Origin: Antedon bifida
Lineage: Eukaryota; Echinodermata; Crinoidea; Comatulida; Antedonidae
Assembly (NCBI GenBank): GCA_963402885.1
Contig: OY727100.1
Coordinates: forward strand, 12,927,395 to 12,991,394
Length of the DNA: 64,000 nucleotides
Direction: 5' to 3'
Part shown: positions 45,976 through 58,890 of the stretch, one piece after another
Layout of the letters: the number at the start of each line of letters is the position of its first letter
Numbering within the stretch: position 1 is the first letter of the stretch
The notes under the pieces: model-generated
Told to the model about the DNA's origin: nothing
The model's database searches: none
What the model saw: only the letters and a program-made list of their open reading frames with translations
Program-made: the position numbers and the translations under genes

Positions 45976-48067
45976 ATAGAGAAACATAATATATCATATC
46001 AAGAAATGCATAGGAAAACATATATCATATCAAGAAATGCATAGGAAAACATATATCATATCAAGAAATGCATAAGAAAACATATATCATATCAAGAAAT
46101 GCATAGAAAACATATATCATATCAAGAAATGCATAAGAAAACATATATCATATCAAGAAATGCATAAGAAAACATATATCATATCAAGAAATGCATAGAA
46201 AACATATATCATATCAAGAAATGCATAGAAAACATATATCATATCAAGAAATGCATAGAAAACATATATCATATCAAGAAATGCATAAGAAAACATATAT
46301 CATATCAAGAAATGCATAGAAAACATATATCATATCAAGAAATGCATAGAAAACATATATCATATCAAGACATGCATAAGAAAACATATATCATATCAAG
46401 ACATGCATAAGAAAACATATATCATATCAAGAAATGCATAGAAAACATATATCATATCAAGAAATGCATAAGAAAACATATATCATATAAAGAAATGCAT
46501 AAGAAAACATATATCATATCAAGAAATGCATAAGAAAACATATATCATATCAAGAAATGCATAAGAAAACATATATCATATCAAGAAATGCATAGAAAAC
46601 ATATATCATATCAAGAAATACATAAGAAAACATATATCATATCAAAAAATGCATAAGAAAACATATATCATATCAAGAAATGCATAAGAAAACATATATC
46701 ATATCAAGAAATGCATAGAAAAACATATATCATATAAAGAAATGCATAAGAAAACATATATCATATCAAGAAATGCATAGAAAACATATATCATATCAAG
46801 AAATGCATAAGAAAACATATATCATATAAAGAAATGCATAAGAAAACATATATCATATCAAGAAATGCATAAGAAAACATATATCATATCAAGAAATGCA
46901 TAAGAAAACATATATCATATCAAGAAATGCATAGAAAACATATATCATATCAAGAAATGCATAAGAAAACATATATCATATCAAGAAATGCATAAGAAAA
47001 CATATATCATATCAAGAAATGCATAGAAAACATATATCATATCAAGAAATGCATAGAAAACATATATCATATCAAGAAATGCATAAGAAAACATATATCA
47101 TATCAAGAAATGCATAGAAAACATATATCATATCAAGAAATGCATAAGAAAACATATATCATATAAAGAAATGCATAAGAAAACATATATCATATCAAGA
47201 AATGCATAAGAAAACATATATCATATCAAGAAATGCATAAGAAAACATATATCATATCAAGAAATGCATAGAAAACATATATCATATCAAGAAATGCATA
47301 AGAAAACATATATCATATCAAGAAATGCATAAGAAAACATATATCATATCAAGAAATGCATAGAAAACATATATCATATCAAGAAATGCATAGAAAACAT
47401 ATATCATATCAAGAAATGCATAGAAAACATATATCATATCAAGAAATACATAAGAAAACATATATCATATCAAAAAATGCATAAGAAAACATATATCATA
47501 TCAAGAAATGCATAAGAAAACATATATCATATCAAGAAATGCATAGAAAAACATATATCATATAAAGAAATGCATAAGAAAACATATATCATATCAAGAA
47601 ATGCATAAGAAAACATATATCATATCAAGACATGCATAAGAAAACATATATCATATCAAGAAATGCATAAGAAAACATATATCATATCAAGAAATGCATA
47701 GAAAACATATATCATATAAAGAAATGCATAAGAAAACATATATCATATCAAGACATGCATAAGAAAACATATATCATATAAAGAAATGCATAAGAAAACA
47801 TATATCATATCAAGAAATGCATAAGAAAACATATATCATATAAAGAAATGCATAAGAAAACATATATCATATCAAGAAATGCATAAGAAAACATATATCA
47901 TATCAAGAAATGCATAAGAAAACATATATCATATCAAGAAATGCATAGAAAAACATATATATCAAGAAGTGCATAAGAAAACATATATCATAACAAGAAA
48001 TGCATAAGAAAACATATATCATATCAAGAAATGCATAAGAAAACATATATATCAAGAAATGAATAGG
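45976..48067 (+). repeat. satellite array 1, 30/31-bp unit, about 68 copies
   Basis: The unit reads AAAACATATATCATATCAAG then AAATGCATAAG (31 bp), or a 30-bp form with CATAG in place of CATAAG. Rare variants are ATATAAAG, AGACATGC, AAATACAT and CAAAAAATGC. The array is nearly uninterrupted for about 2.1 kb and very homogeneous; the last few units are degraded (CATATATATCAAG). No promoter or gene lies in it. The two length forms are mixed, with some runs repeated as blocks. Confidence 0.97.
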
Positions 48068-49170
48068 TATGTAAGTGAAACACAATATATCATATCTGGA
48101 AACATTCTAGAATATACAGTAATATATCAAGAAATATGTAAGAAAATACAATCACTATATCATATTAAGAAATAAGGAAAAAAGCATATTAATTCTAGAA
48201 ATATATAAGGAAAATACATAAAAACATATTTATCATAAAAAAATATATTCCTAAATACATATGAAATTATACACTATTGAAAACAGTACAAAAGTAGAAT
48301 AATTCATCAATAAATATATAGAAAACCGAACGACCAACTGACCGACCGACCGACATAGTGAACTGTAGAGTCGCTCTTGTCTAAAAAAAAAAAACACAGA
48401 ATACAATCAGTATCTGCATAAATAAAACATATAATTTATCAAAATGAGTAAACATTGGCATATTTTTGGAAAGAAAAACCTAGAAAAGCAATATTATATT
48501 TATAAAACATTAGCATAATTGTATCAAAACCTACAAACAAACAGTCAATACTTATCCCCAGAATATTACCATATATTTATCAAAATAGCTAGGACAACAT
48601 TTAACAAATGTAACCATTATAAAGTGTGTATGATAAAGCATTTTGTGTATTTTGAGGAAAAAAATAGGAAATGATAAATACAATATATTTATAAAAATAA
48701 AAGTTTAGATTTTTTGGTGGAAAACAAACCTTAGAAAACCAAATAAGTATTTATAAAATAACAGGTCAATTATGAGGATATTAAAAAAATATATATATAC
48801 ATACATAGAAGAACATTACATTTATCGTGAAAATCAGTAAAACATTTATTAGCATATTAATTTTATCAAGAAATACCTAGGAAAAAATCCTAAATATTTA
48901 TAGAGGGAGGTGTTGTGTAAAAAGCAAAGGCAACAATCCCTGAAAGAAAATGTGTTGCTGGAACAACTCAAAAGAGCATGCTAGCCTGGGCTAGAAATGT
49001 CTAAAAAGGGATAACCTGATCGGCAGCAGTTAGCTATCAGTGAAGAAGGCAATAGGACACATGCACCTCATTGCAAGTTTTCCTTTGAATAATACAAAGA
49101 AAGAAACCACTGATAAAAGGTTCCAAGAAAATGTTAAAGTATTGGAAGTCACGTGTCCAGAATGGTTAGT
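48068..49170. repeat. decayed satellite-like AT-rich DNA
   Basis: Past the clean array, phrases such as ATATCAAGAAATATGTAAG, TATCAAGAAATACCTAGG and CATTTATCAAAATAGC recur at irregular spacing. This looks like an older, diverged version of satellite 1. A short GACC-type repeat lies within it (48325-48385). No gene is seen. Confidence 0.45.
48325..48385 (+). repeat. GACC-type dispersed repeat, copy 3 (short)
   Basis: It carries ACCAACTGACCGACCGACC, CATAGTGAACTGTAGAG and TCGCTCTTGTCTAAAAAA. The 5' part seen in copies 1 and 2 is missing. Confidence 0.65.
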
Positions 49171-49199
49171 TATTTGGATGGACTGGTCATGGACCTCCA

Positions 49200-51650
49200 T
49201 GGATCGGTTGCCAATCAGCCAATACCCTACTTGAAAACAGGCACATGGAATGTGCGAACTTTGATTTTAAAATGAGTTAAAGAAAATGTGCAGATGGCTG
49301 ATGGAGATGAATAGAGATCAATTAAATATATTGATACAAGGTTAACAAAAACTGGTGATATTAGGCTTACCATTTAATGAATATATATTGATAAATTCTT
49401 GAAGTGAAAAACAAGAACAACATGCTATATATGCAAAAAACGTTATTGAAATTAAATATGAAAGACTTAATGACAAGAATTGAGTTATTTCTGTCAACAG
49501 ACTGGTTTACATGCCAACAAGAGTGATGAGGGAGATGTAGTTTGGAAAGAAATAGACGATTTACTGGATTACTATAAAAAAGAAAATTCAACTTGGACAA
49601 TAAAATGGGCAGAGGAGATAAATTAATGTCATTTGCTAATAATTACAAGTTTGTAATTTGCAAAATGCCAATGGTTTTGCAAGGAAGAACAATTTATAGA
49701 GAGATACAGGAATGCAGTAAAAAATTGCCATAGCTATCCTAGAGCTGATTTTGGTTCAGACCACAGCCTTGTTTCTATTATGATGAAGGATATTAAAAAA
49801 GAAGTGGAATCTTAAGTCCTGAAGTTCGATGCCACTCAATAGGAAATTCGGATGCAAATAGATAAAAGACAAAAAACTGAAGGAAAGTGGATAACACGTG
49901 CAATTAAGCATATCAATTATGACAAAGGCTATAGAAGCCAAAAAATACATTGATTACTGAAGAGATGATTTATTTACATATGGATGAGAGAAGGAAATGG
50001 TAAAATAAAAACAATTACCAAAGTCTTAACAGCTATGGTGAATAACTGACAAGGAAAAGGAAGACTGGATTTCTGTAGAAAATGTAAGGAAATTGATCAT
50101 CATAGAAAATAGGAAGGAAATCAGTGAAATAATTAGCAGAACTATATTAACTGGAATCTTTATTCGCAGTAGCAGATGGAAAGAATTTATAGATTACCTA
50201 TATGCAGCAGATCAGAAACAAAACAAAATGTTCTCTTTAAAAGAGGAAGAAGTAAATGATGAAAGGATGGGGTGTTAGATAAGGATGAGATAAGGAAAGG
50301 CTTAGAAAAACTAAATATTGGAAGGCGGAATGAATAGATGGTATTGTTAAAGCAATTAGGAGAAACAACAATAACAGAACTTAAAAATAAGGTACGGAAT
50401 ATGGTTAAAATCAAATATATGATGGAAAAGAAGTAAACCTACAAAGATGTGAGGAACACAGACTGCAAGTATCATTAAACATATACTTCCAAAATAAAAC
50501 TCAGAGCAATGAATAGTAGACTGACATTATTATTCTCAGATTATATTGGAAATTATCAATTTGGTTTTGTTAAAAGCAAATGTACAAGAGATGCTATGTT
50601 TACGTGTGATGGGAGAAAAGTGACATGACAATGAACTATACATCTGTTTTAAAAATTAGAAAAATACCTTTTATAGGATGAAGTGGTTAGAAATAGTGCA
50701 TATTTTATATAAAATTGTTGTTGATTACAGGCGTTTATTATGGGAGCTATATGAAGAGAGGAGGGAGAATAATCAAAAACAACAAAGATGTGTAGAGGCG
50801 TCAAGAAGAAATTATGTTACCTAATTTTTATTCTATACAAGGAATTTCTACGAGCAGAAGCATTTGTACTAAAGGAGTCAAAGTAGCAAAGGGCACTTAG
50901 AACAAACAAAAAAATTGGCTGATGGTGGTAATCGCAAATACTCATGAAGCAGGAAAAATTATGGAAGGAAAAGACCAATAATAGAAAAATTTACGTCATG
51001 CGACAGTGCCATAGACACGAGAATGGAAGTGGTGAGGTGATCACAAAAAGATTGAACAAATCCCCTTTGCGTGACAAAGGGTATAGTCAAAGGTCTGTCA
51101 AAAAGTGGTAAGGTTGAAACCTTATGGTCCTGTGTGTGTTTATAAGAAAATAGAAACATATATTGATGAACAAGTTACATCAATCTATACTCTTTAGGAG
51201 AAAAATTGTAGACAGAACATGGTAGAAATAGATAGATATAAGGTGGATAGAAACGGCAAAGGGAATTCTATTTCTGACAAGGCAAGCATAAAAACAAGAA
51301 TAGATATGGTTAAATCAGGGGTAAGGTATGTTGCATTGTATGGATGCGAAACATGGATTACAGGGAAAGAAATTTCATTATACTCCACACAGAAGGAATG
51401 AGGATATATTGATTGAAATAGGGTTGGAGAAGCATAGTGAAAAGGATAGTGGAGCAGCAAAAGCAATTGATGACATAGAATTATAGAAGGACTATTAAAA
51501 ACTATGATAGTATGAAGATATGTGGTAAAACAATGAAAGGAAGGAAAGGAACGTTGGATATGATATTAAAAAATAGAATACATATTCTGAATAAAAGAAA
51601 CAACAGTGAAGAATAGAGCAAGACGGTCATGGACTTGCCAAATGAGAAAG
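49200..51650 (+). mobile_element. decayed RTE-type non-LTR retrotransposon
   Basis: Broken reading frames carry, in the right order, landmarks of a LINE with an apurinic endonuclease and reverse transcriptase. GTWNVRTL (endonuclease start) is at about 49241-49263, SDHSLV (endonuclease end) at about 49757-49774, YQFGFVKSKCTRDAMF (reverse transcriptase) at about 50546-50600, and VRYVALYGCETW at about 51321-51356. Many stops and frameshifts separate them, so it is dead. Distances match a full-length order with deletions. Decayed satellite-like DNA flanks both sides, suggesting insertion into an older array. The RTE assignment rests on motif wording only. Confidence 0.78.
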
Positions 51651-52390
51651 TAGGTATATCTATATAAGAAAGTATATAAAAAAGTACATATTTTATGAAT
51701 AAAAAACCTGTAGAAAAGCAATCATTATTTAATAAACAAAAAGTAAACTAGATCATTTGTTATAAAAATACATAGAACATTTGATATATTTACCCACAAA
51801 AATATTAAAATATTACCATATTTATCAAGAATTACCAAGAAAAACATTGAAAATATTTGTAAACAAAATGAATATTTAGGAAAAAAAACCTATAAAATAA
51901 AATTTGAGGTAGTGTTTACCGATCGACCAACGGACCGACCGACCAACCGACATAGTAAACTTAGAGTCGCGTTTGTACGCGACTAAAAATACCTAGAAAA
52001 TCAAGTATATTTATTAAACAAAAGGAAAACATTATCATTATTTTAAAAGAAGAGAAACAATCAATAATTTATTTATTTATACATAATATATTATTTTATA
52101 AAACCAGTAGGCCTACAAATTTGCCAATGATATAATATCACTGAATTTCCAATTTATTACCTGAATAAAAATAATCTATTTATTTAAAAAAAAACAGTAA
52201 CATTTTAGTTAATGAATGAATTATTGTTTTGGTTACAGTTGTTACTGAAACCTGTAAAAGCAATTAATTTATTCAATAAAAAAAACAGATTAGCTAATGA
52301 TATTGAAAATATCATCATTTAGGTTACAAAATTATTGTAACAAAAATTAACCTTAATGTGGTAATAATAATGTACTATTAGTCTACTTAC
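51651..52390. repeat. decayed satellite-like AT-rich DNA, right of the LINE
   Basis: Phrases such as ATTTATCAAGAATTACCAAG and AAACCTATAAAATA resemble the region left of the LINE. A GACC-type repeat is at 51909-51989. No gene is recognised. Confidence 0.4.
51909..51989 (+). repeat. GACC-type dispersed repeat, copy 4
   Basis: It reads GTAGTGTTTACCGATCGACC, CCGACCGACCAACCGAC, CATAGTAAACTTAGAG and the terminal hairpin AGTCGC ... GCGACT followed by AAAAA. The outermost 5' part is missing. Confidence 0.7.
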
Positions 52391-53110
52391 AGTTTAGCAT
52401 GCAGTGTGATATCCTGTAATCCTGTGTTGCAGTAAGCCCATGATCTCCAATTCTTCTTGATATTTTCTGGAATTTCTGCCCTGTTGATCCGAGTGGCACC
52501 CACCAGTCTTATACCTATATCAGAATGCTGGAAAAGACATAGTATATATAATCATGCAATACTTACCTTGTCTGTAATCTGTAGGCCTACAGTGGCAAAA
52601 TCTGAAAAGAGTGCTTGGGGGAAGAGGCACACAGATAATAATTATTATTATATTACTCACGGTTTTTGCAATCCTGAAATCTGACATTATCTCCAATGAG
52701 CTCTTCTGTTAATCTCTGGGACTTGCCCTGTTGATCCAAGTAGCACAACAAGAAACCTATACAAAGACCTAAAAAGAAAGCTTCTGGAAAACAAATACTA
52801 GATCAATGCACTTTATACTTACCTTGCAATGTCTACCACACTTATTCTGAATATATCCCCGTTTCTAATTGAATATGGCATTGGTACAGCAAAAAATCTG
52901 CTGGAGAGTGCTGGGAAAAAAACACTGTAGTTATGACAGTACACATAATTACCTGTGATTGGTAACCAACTTTAAATGACAAGTTGCAGTGTAGCATATT
53001 GGTTGTCTCATGGTTAGCCATCGCAATTCTTCAGGACTCCTACCATCTTGATATGAGTGACACAAACACCTATATCATCAAGATCTAATACAGATACTGA
53101 AGAAGAAAAA
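52391..53110 (-). other. degenerate tandem triplication with exon-like segments
   Basis: Three units of about 250-310 bp repeat in order on the minus strand. Each has a stretch like AGGTATAAGACTGG / AGGTGTTTGTGTCACTC, GGATCAACAGGGCA and ACTTACCTT (a minus-strand donor). The first unit has an open segment 52527-52391 with acceptor CTTTTCCAG and donor GTAAGT, encoding GIRLVGATRINRAEIPENI, KKNWRSWAYC and more. The middle unit has an open segment 52897-52823 encoding FFAVPMPYSIRNGD. Phases do not join cleanly, and the other units have stops. It could be a decaying multi-exon gene with duplicated exons or a repeat. The PYSIRNGD stretch faintly recalls alpha-2-macroglobulin-type proteins, which I do not claim. 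Confidence 0.35.
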
Positions 53111-55820
53111 TATAATAAAATAATGCACATTTCTAACTTACCTTAATCAATACTTACCATCAATAAACTTACCAATAAACACATACCTCATTTATGTACA
53201 GTCTGCTCTGGCATTAGTACCTTTAAAGAAAAAAGAGGAATAACATAATTATTTTCCAAAAATATTTTCAGTTCCTTGTTTTGTTAGTCTTACTTGGACG
53301 CTGTCATACAAACTCAAACATCTAATCCAGAAACTACAAACCAAAAACACACATCTTGGTCAGAACACACTGATGCCAATCTGAAATGATAAAAGTATCT
53401 TTCCCACAGAGGGTGCGTTAATACATTTATACATATTTTTAGTGATTTTTAAAATTAAGAAAGCCATCAGCAAATGGTTTTTGTATATGATGTATTAAAA
53501 TAAACACACAGACACATTTTTCAATATTTATATATTCTCAATGTATTGTGATGATGTATTGAAATAAACACACAGACACATTTTTCAATATTTATTTATT
53601 CTCAATGTATTGTGATGATGTATTGAAATAAACACAGACACATTTTTCAATATTTATTTATTGTCAATGTATTGTGATGATGTATTGAAATAAACACAGA
53701 AACATTTTTCAAAATTTATTTATTCTTAATGTATTGTGATGATGTATTGAAATAAACACAGACACATTTTTCAATATTTATTTATTCTCAATGTATTGTG
53801 ATGATGTATTGAAATAAACACAGACACATTTTTCAATATTTATTTATTCTCAATGTATTGTGATGATGTATTGAAATAAACCCAGACACATTTTTCAAAA
53901 TTTATTTATTCTTAATGTATTGTGATGATGTATTGAAATAAAGACAGACACATTTTTCAATATTTATTTATTCTCAATGTATTGTGATGTATTGAAATAA
54001 ATACACAGACACATTTTTCAATATTTATTTATTCTTAATGTATTGTGATGATGTATTGAAATAAACACACAGACACATTTTTCTTATTTATTTATTCTTA
54101 ATGTATTGTGATGATGTATTGAAATAAACACACAGACACATTTTTCAATATTTATTTATTCTTAATATATTGTGATGATGTATTGAAATAAACACACAGA
54201 CACATTTTTCAATATTTATTTATTCTCAATGTATTGTGATGATGTATTGAAATAAACACAGACACATTTTTCAATATTTATTTATTCTCAATGTATTGTG
54301 ATGATGTATTGAAATAAACCCAGACACATTTTTCAAAATTTATTTATTCTTAATGTATTGTGATGATGTATTGAAATAAAGACAGACACATTTTTCAATA
54401 TTTATTTATTCTCAATGTATTGTGATGTATTGAAATAAATACACAGACACATTTTTCAATATTTATTTATTCTTAATGTATTGTGATGATGTATTGAAAT
54501 AAACACACAGACACATTTTTCTTATTTATTTATTCTTAATGTATTGTGATGATGTATTGAAATAAACACACAGACACATTTTTCAATATTTATTTATTCT
54601 TAATATATTGTGATGATGTATTGAAATAAACACACAGACACATTTTTCAATATTTATTAATTCTCAATGTATTGTGATGATGTATTGAAATAAACACACA
54701 GACACATTTTTCAATATTTATTTATTCTTAATGTATTGTGATGATGTATTGAAATAAACACAGACACATTTTTCAATATTTATTTATTCTCAATGTATTG
54801 TGATGATGTATTGAAATAAACACAGACACATTTTTCAATATTTATTTATTCTCAATGTATTGTGATGATGTATTGAAATAAACCCAGACACATTTTTCAA
54901 AATTTATTTATTCTTAATGTATTGTGATGATGTATTGAAATAAAGACAGACACATTTTTCAATATTTATTTATTCTCAATGTATTGTGATGTATTGAAAT
55001 AAATACACAGACACATTTTTCAATATTTATTTATTCTTAATGTATTGTGATGATGTATTGAAATAAACACACAGACACATTTTTCTTATTTATTTATTCT
55101 TAATGTATTGTGATGATGTATTGAAATAAACACACAGACACATTTTTCAATATTTATTTATTCTTAATATATTGTGATGATGTATTGAAATAAACACACA
55201 GACACATTTTTCAATATTTATTTATTCTCAATGTATTGTGATGATGTATTGAAATAAACACAGACACATTTTTCAATATTTATTTATTCTCAATGTATTG
55301 TGATGATGTATTGAAATAAACCCAGACACATTTTTCAAAATGTATTTATTCTTAATGTATTGTGATGATGTATTGAAATAAAGACAGACACATTTTTCAA
55401 TATTTATTTATTCTCAATGTATTGTGATGTATTGAAATAAATACACAGACACATTTTTCAATATTTATTTATTCTTAATGTATTGTGATGATGTATTGAA
55501 ATAAACACACAGACACATTTTTCTTATTTATTTATTCTTAATGTATTGTGATGATGTATTGAAATAAACACACAGACACATTTTTCAATATTTATTTATT
55601 CTTAATATATTGTGATGATGTATTGAAATAAACACACAGACACATTTTTCAATATTTATTAATTCTCAATGTATTGTGATGATGTATTGAAATAAACACA
55701 CAGACACATTTTTCAATATTTATTTATTCTTAATGTATTGTGATGATGTATTGAAATAAAGACACAGACACATTTTTCAATATTTATTTATTCTCAATAT
55801 ATTTTGATGATGTATTGAAA

Positions 55821-55844
55821 CATGGAGGTATAAATACCTCCATG
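55821..55844. mobile_element. 24-bp palindromic mini-element inside satellite 2, copy a
   Basis: The arms CATGGAGGTAT and ATACCTCCATG are perfect inverted repeats around AA. The satellite unit is interrupted with a perfect 7-bp direct duplication, ATTGAAA, at 55814-55820 and 55845-55851. Since uninterrupted neighbouring units have ATTGAAA once, this is a real insertion with target-site duplication. Confidence 0.75.
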
Positions 55845-56607
55845 ATTGAAATAAACACACATACACATTTTCCAATATTTATTTATTCTTAATGTATTGT
55901 GATGATGTATTGAAATAAACACAGACACATTTTTCAATATTTATTTATTCTCAATATTTTTTGATGATGTATTGAAATAAACACAGACACATTTTTCAAT
56001 ATTTATTTATTCTCAATGTTTTGTGAATGATGTATTGAAATAAAAACACAGACACATTTTCAATATTTATTTATTTTTAATGTATTGTGAATGTTTTGCT
56101 GAAATAAACACAGACACATTTTTCAATATTTATTTATTCTCAATGTATTGTGATGATGTATTGAAATAAATACACAGACACATTTTTCAATATTTATTTA
56201 TTCTCAATGTATTGTGATGATGTATTGAAATAAACACAGACACATTTTTCAAAATTTATTTATTCTTAATGTATTGTGATGATGTATTGAAATAAAGACA
56301 GACACATTTTTCAATATTTATTTATTCTCAATGTATTGTGATGTATTGAAATAAATACACAGACACATTTTTCAATATTTATTTATTCTTAACATATTGT
56401 GATGATGTATTGAAATAAACACACAGACACATTTTTCAATATTTATTAATTCTCAATGTATTGTGATGATGTATTGAAATAAACACACAGACACATTTTT
56501 CAATATTTATTTATTCTTAATGTATTGTGATGATGTATTGAAATAAAGACACAGACACATTTTTCAATATTTATTTATTCTCAATATATTTTGATGATGT
56601 ATTGAAA

Positions 56608-56631
56608 CATGGAGGTATAAATACCTCCATG
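56608..56631. mobile_element. 24-bp palindromic mini-element inside satellite 2, copy b
   Basis: It is identical to the element at 55821, with the same ATTGAAA flanks (56601-56607 and 56632-56638). The surrounding units are also the same, so it was copied by a 787-bp block duplication rather than by a second insertion. Confidence 0.75.
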
Positions 56632-57639
56632 ATTGAAATAAACACACATACACATTTTCCAATATTTATTTATTCTCAATGTATTGTGATGATGTATTGA
56701 AATAAACACACATACACATTTTCCAATATTTATTTATTCTCAATATTTTTTGATGATGTATTGAAATAAACACAGACACATTTTTCAATATTTATTTATT
56801 CTCAATGTTTTGTGAATGATGTATTGAAATAAAAACACAGACACATTTTCAATATTTATTTATTTTTAATGTATTGTGAATGTTGTACTGAAATAAACAC
56901 AGACACATTTTTCAATATTTATTTATTCTCAATGTATTGTGATGATATATTGAAATAAATACACAGACACATTTTTCAATATTTATTTATTTTCAATATT
57001 TTTTGATGATGTATTGAAATAAACACACAGACACATTTTTCAAAATTTATTTATTTTCAATATTTTTTGATGATGTATTGAAATAAACACACAGACACAT
57101 TTTTCAAAATTTATTTATTCTCAATGTATTGTGATGATGTATTGAAATTTAATACACAGACACATTTTTCAATATTTATTTATTTTCAATATTTTTTGAT
57201 GATGTATTGAAATAAACACACAGACTTTTTTCAATATTTATTTATTTTCAATATTTTTTGATGATGTATTTAAATAAACACACAGACACATTTTTCAATA
57301 TTTATTTATTCTCAATGTATTGTGATGATGTATTGAAATAAATACACAGACACATTTTTCAATATTTATTTATTCTTAATATTTTTTGATGTATTGAAAT
57401 AAACACACAGACACATTTTTCAATATTTATTTATTCTCAATGTATTGTGAAGATGTATTGAAATAAACACACAGACACATTTTTCAATATTTATTTATTC
57501 TCAATGTATTGTGATGATGCCTTGAAATAAACACACAGACACATTTTCAATATTTATTTATTCTCAATGTATTGTGATGATGTATTGAAATAAAACACAG
57601 ACACATTTTTCAATATTTTTTTTTCAATGTTTTGTGAAT

Positions 57640-57830
57640 GGGTAAGTAAGTAAATTTATCGTCATTTGTAAATATATACAAAACATTTACTTTGATTGAA
57701 CCGATTCGGCTAACAACAAATAAATAGAACTTAAACTACATGGTGAAACTATCCCCCGCCGGACACCATTCCGGTATTTTAAGGTTTAGGGAAAGTACAA
57801 ACTTTACATAAAACATGTGTCATTGAAATA
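57640..57830 (+). repeat. unique 190-bp segment inside satellite 2, copy a
   Basis: Non-satellite sequence interrupts the array. It begins GGTAAGTAAGTAAATTTATC and includes TTGAACCGATTCGGCTAAC and CCCGCCGGACACCATTCCGG. It is repeated almost exactly 1062 bp downstream (58703-58890). No coding frame or terminal repeats are recognised. Confidence 0.8.
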
Positions 57831-58702
57831 AACAAAGACACATTTTTCAATATTTATTTATTCTCAATATATTTTGATGATGTTGAAATAAACACACACT
57901 AGACACATTTTTCAATATTTATTTATTCTCAATGTATTGTGATGATGTATTGAAATAAACACACAGACACATTTTTCAATATTTATTTATTCTCAATATA
58001 TTGTGATGATGTATTGAAATAAACACCCAGACACATTTTTCAATATTTATTTATTCTTATTGTGATGATGTATTGAAATAAAGACACAGACACATTTTTC
58101 AATATTTATTTATTCTCAATATATTTTGATGTATTGAAATAAACACACAGACACATTTTTCAATATTTATTTATTCTTACTGTATTGTGATGATGTATTG
58201 AAATAAACACACAGACACATTTTTCAATATTTATTTATTTTCAATATTTTTTGATGATGTATTGAAATAAACACACAGACACTTTTGTCAATATTTATTT
58301 ATTTTCAATATTTTTTGATGATGTATTGAAATAAACACACAGACACATTTTTCAATATTTATTTATTCTCAATGTACTGTATTGTGATGATGTATTAAAA
58401 TAAATACACAGACACATTTTTCAATATTTATTTATTCTTAATATTTTTTGATGTATTGAAATAAACACACAGACACATTTTTCAATATTTATTTATTCTC
58501 AATGTATTGTGATGATGTATTGAAATAAACACACAGACACATTTTTCAATATTTATTTATTCTCAATGTATTGTGATGATGCATTGAAATAAACACACAG
58601 ACACATTTTCAATATTTATTTATTCTCAATGTATTGTGATGATGTATTGAAATAAAACACAGACACATTTTTCAATATTTTTTTTTCAATGTTTTGTGAA
58701 TG

Positions 58703-58890
58703 GGTAAGTAAGTAAATTTATCGTCATTTGTAAATATATACAAAACATTTACTTTGATTGAACCGATTCGGCTAACAACAAATAAATAGAACTTCAACTA
58801 CATGGTGAAACTATCCCCCGCCGGACACCATTCCGGTATTTCAAGGTTTCGGGAAAGTACAAACTTTACATAAAACATGTGTCATTGAAA
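58703..58890 (+). repeat. unique 190-bp segment inside satellite 2, copy b
   Basis: It is the near-identical partner of 57640-57830, with a few substitutions (GAACTTCAAC for GAACTTAAAC, TTTCGGG for TTTAGGG). The flanking satellite units match as well, so the unit of duplication was about 1.06 kb. Confidence 0.8.

Noticed and set aside
45976..48067. CRISPR-like array
   Set aside because: Units are head-to-tail without unique spacers, and this is animal DNA; it is a satellite.
47903..48085. Open reading frame of 60 codons on the minus strand in satellite 1
   Set aside because: It is the periodic translation of the 31-bp repeat with no independent coding evidence.
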